A stretch of DNA of 64,000 nucleotides from Heliophilum fasciatum (GTDB lineage: Bacteria; Bacillota; Desulfitobacteriia; Heliobacteriales; Heliobacteriaceae). Where the stretch lies: positions 1 to 64,000 of the forward strand of contig NZ_SLXT01000013.1 of the NCBI RefSeq assembly GCF_004341395.1, read 5' to 3'. The first letter of the stretch is position 1. Each line of letters opens with the position of its first letter. Below are positions 63,714-64,000 of this stretch, in pieces. The notes under the pieces are model-generated. The model was given only the letters and a program-made list of their open reading frames with translations, was not told where the DNA came from and searched no databases. Position numbers and translations under genes: made by a program.

Positions 63714-64000
63714 TTATTGCAAGTTTTCCCAGATGGCCGCGATGCCTTGGCCGCCGCCAATACAAAGCGATGTCACACCAAAACGTTTGCCGCGACGACG
63801 CAGTTCATAGAGCAGGGACAAGGTGATGCGCGCACCCGAAGCACCCAACGGATGTCCCAGCGCTACGGCGCCGCCGTTGACGTTGCCGATGGCCGGATCA
63901 AAGTCCAATTCCTTCTGACAGCCCAGATACTGAGCGGCAAAAGCTTCGTTGATTTCAATCAAATCCAGTTGATTCAGCGTCATTCCCGCTTTTTTTAAGG
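63714..64000 (-). CDS. Thiolase (acetyl-CoA C-acyltransferase), C-terminal part, cut by window edge
   Basis: The reading frame runs out of the right edge of the window; about 95 residues are visible. It shows the thiolase C-terminal signatures [25 protein letters not shown] (catalytic His) and CIGGGQG (second catalytic Cys). The enzyme cleaves 3-ketoacyl-CoA to acetyl-CoA and a shortened acyl-CoA, or condenses two acetyl-CoA. The stop lies 42 bp upstream of the acyl-CoA ligase gene, so it heads, or continues, the CoA operon. Confidence 0.93.
   Translation of the reverse strand, partial: LKKAGMTLNQLDLIEINEAFAAQYLGCQKELDFDPAIGNVNGGAVALGHPLGASGARITLSLLYELRRRGKRFGVTSLCIGGGQGIAAIWENLQ

Noticed and set aside
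1-64000. CRISPR arrays, tRNA or rRNA genes and intact insertion sequences
   Set aside because: No regularly spaced repeats, no tRNA-like cloverleaf with TTCGA-type arm, no rRNA sequence and no transposase ORF were seen. Small structured RNAs could still be missed by eye.

Overview
The window looks like chromosome of a low-to-mid GC anaerobic Bacillota, most like the Clostridia (Peptococcaceae or Heliobacteriaceae type). The signs are strong AGGAGG ribosome binding sites, many lipoprotein and signal-peptide genes without outer-membrane machinery, copper-amine-oxidase-N 'stalk' domains, a 4Fe-4S aldo/keto reductase, two MoeA paralogues (one with a PBP-like tail) and multi-domain hybrid kinases. 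This is inference from gene content; no rRNA or tRNA gene is present to confirm it. I see no CRISPR array, prophage or intact insertion sequence.

Left part (1-20 kb) is a cell-envelope region. It holds a 1.8-kaa secreted multidomain protein with an HD-GYP c-di-GMP phosphodiesterase behind it, an orphan OmpR-type regulator, a SurA-like foldase, a Gln/Gly-rich secreted stalk-domain protein, a subtilase, and a MacA/MacB-like export operon headed by a lipoprotein. It also has a YetF-like membrane protein, an L,D-transpeptidase and a three-repeat YRYWNP protein. A conserved A-tract plus 11-bp CACAA direct-repeat motif occurs near three of these transcription units (7.1, 10.4 and 17.5 kb).

Middle part (20-37 kb): a very large SF1 helicase with a C-terminal Vsr/DUF559-like nuclease domain overlaps a leaderless ApbE gene. 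A dCache hybrid kinase follows. Next comes the most notable locus: a Family 2A encapsulin shell gene (31155-32090) whose end overlaps a SufS-type cysteine desulfurase carrying a 145-residue disordered N-terminal cargo extension (29516-31168). This is a two-gene sulfur-handling nanocompartment, and an aldehyde dehydrogenase is divergent from it. Then follow a hotdog thioesterase, a PAP2 phosphatase, an aldo/keto reductase and a stalk-TPR protein.

Right part (37-64 kb): on the minus strand lies a molybdate or tungstate block, with a beta-helix protein, moeA and moeA-PBP, then a terminator, then a membrane PAS histidine kinase, modA, modB, modC, a methyltransferase and a rhodanese. Beyond it are O-acetylhomoserine sulfhydrylase, a BFD-type ferredoxin, a conserved trio (DUF350 membrane protein, glutathionylspermidine-synthase-like ATP-grasp protein, acidic lipoprotein), a cytosolic PAS hybrid kinase and a CpsB-type phosphatase. 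The right edge is a CoA-dependent acid-degradation or beta-oxidation operon: thiolase (cut by the window edge), acyl-CoA ligase, 3-hydroxyacyl-CoA dehydrogenase, acyl-CoA dehydrogenase and a benzoate-CoA-ligase-family enzyme.

Working together: sulfur chemistry (encapsulated desulfurase, rhodanese, MetY), molybdenum cofactor supply and CoA-based acid metabolism fit a strict anaerobe. Two hybrid kinases carry their own receiver and HPt domains, and all three kinases lack an adjacent response regulator.
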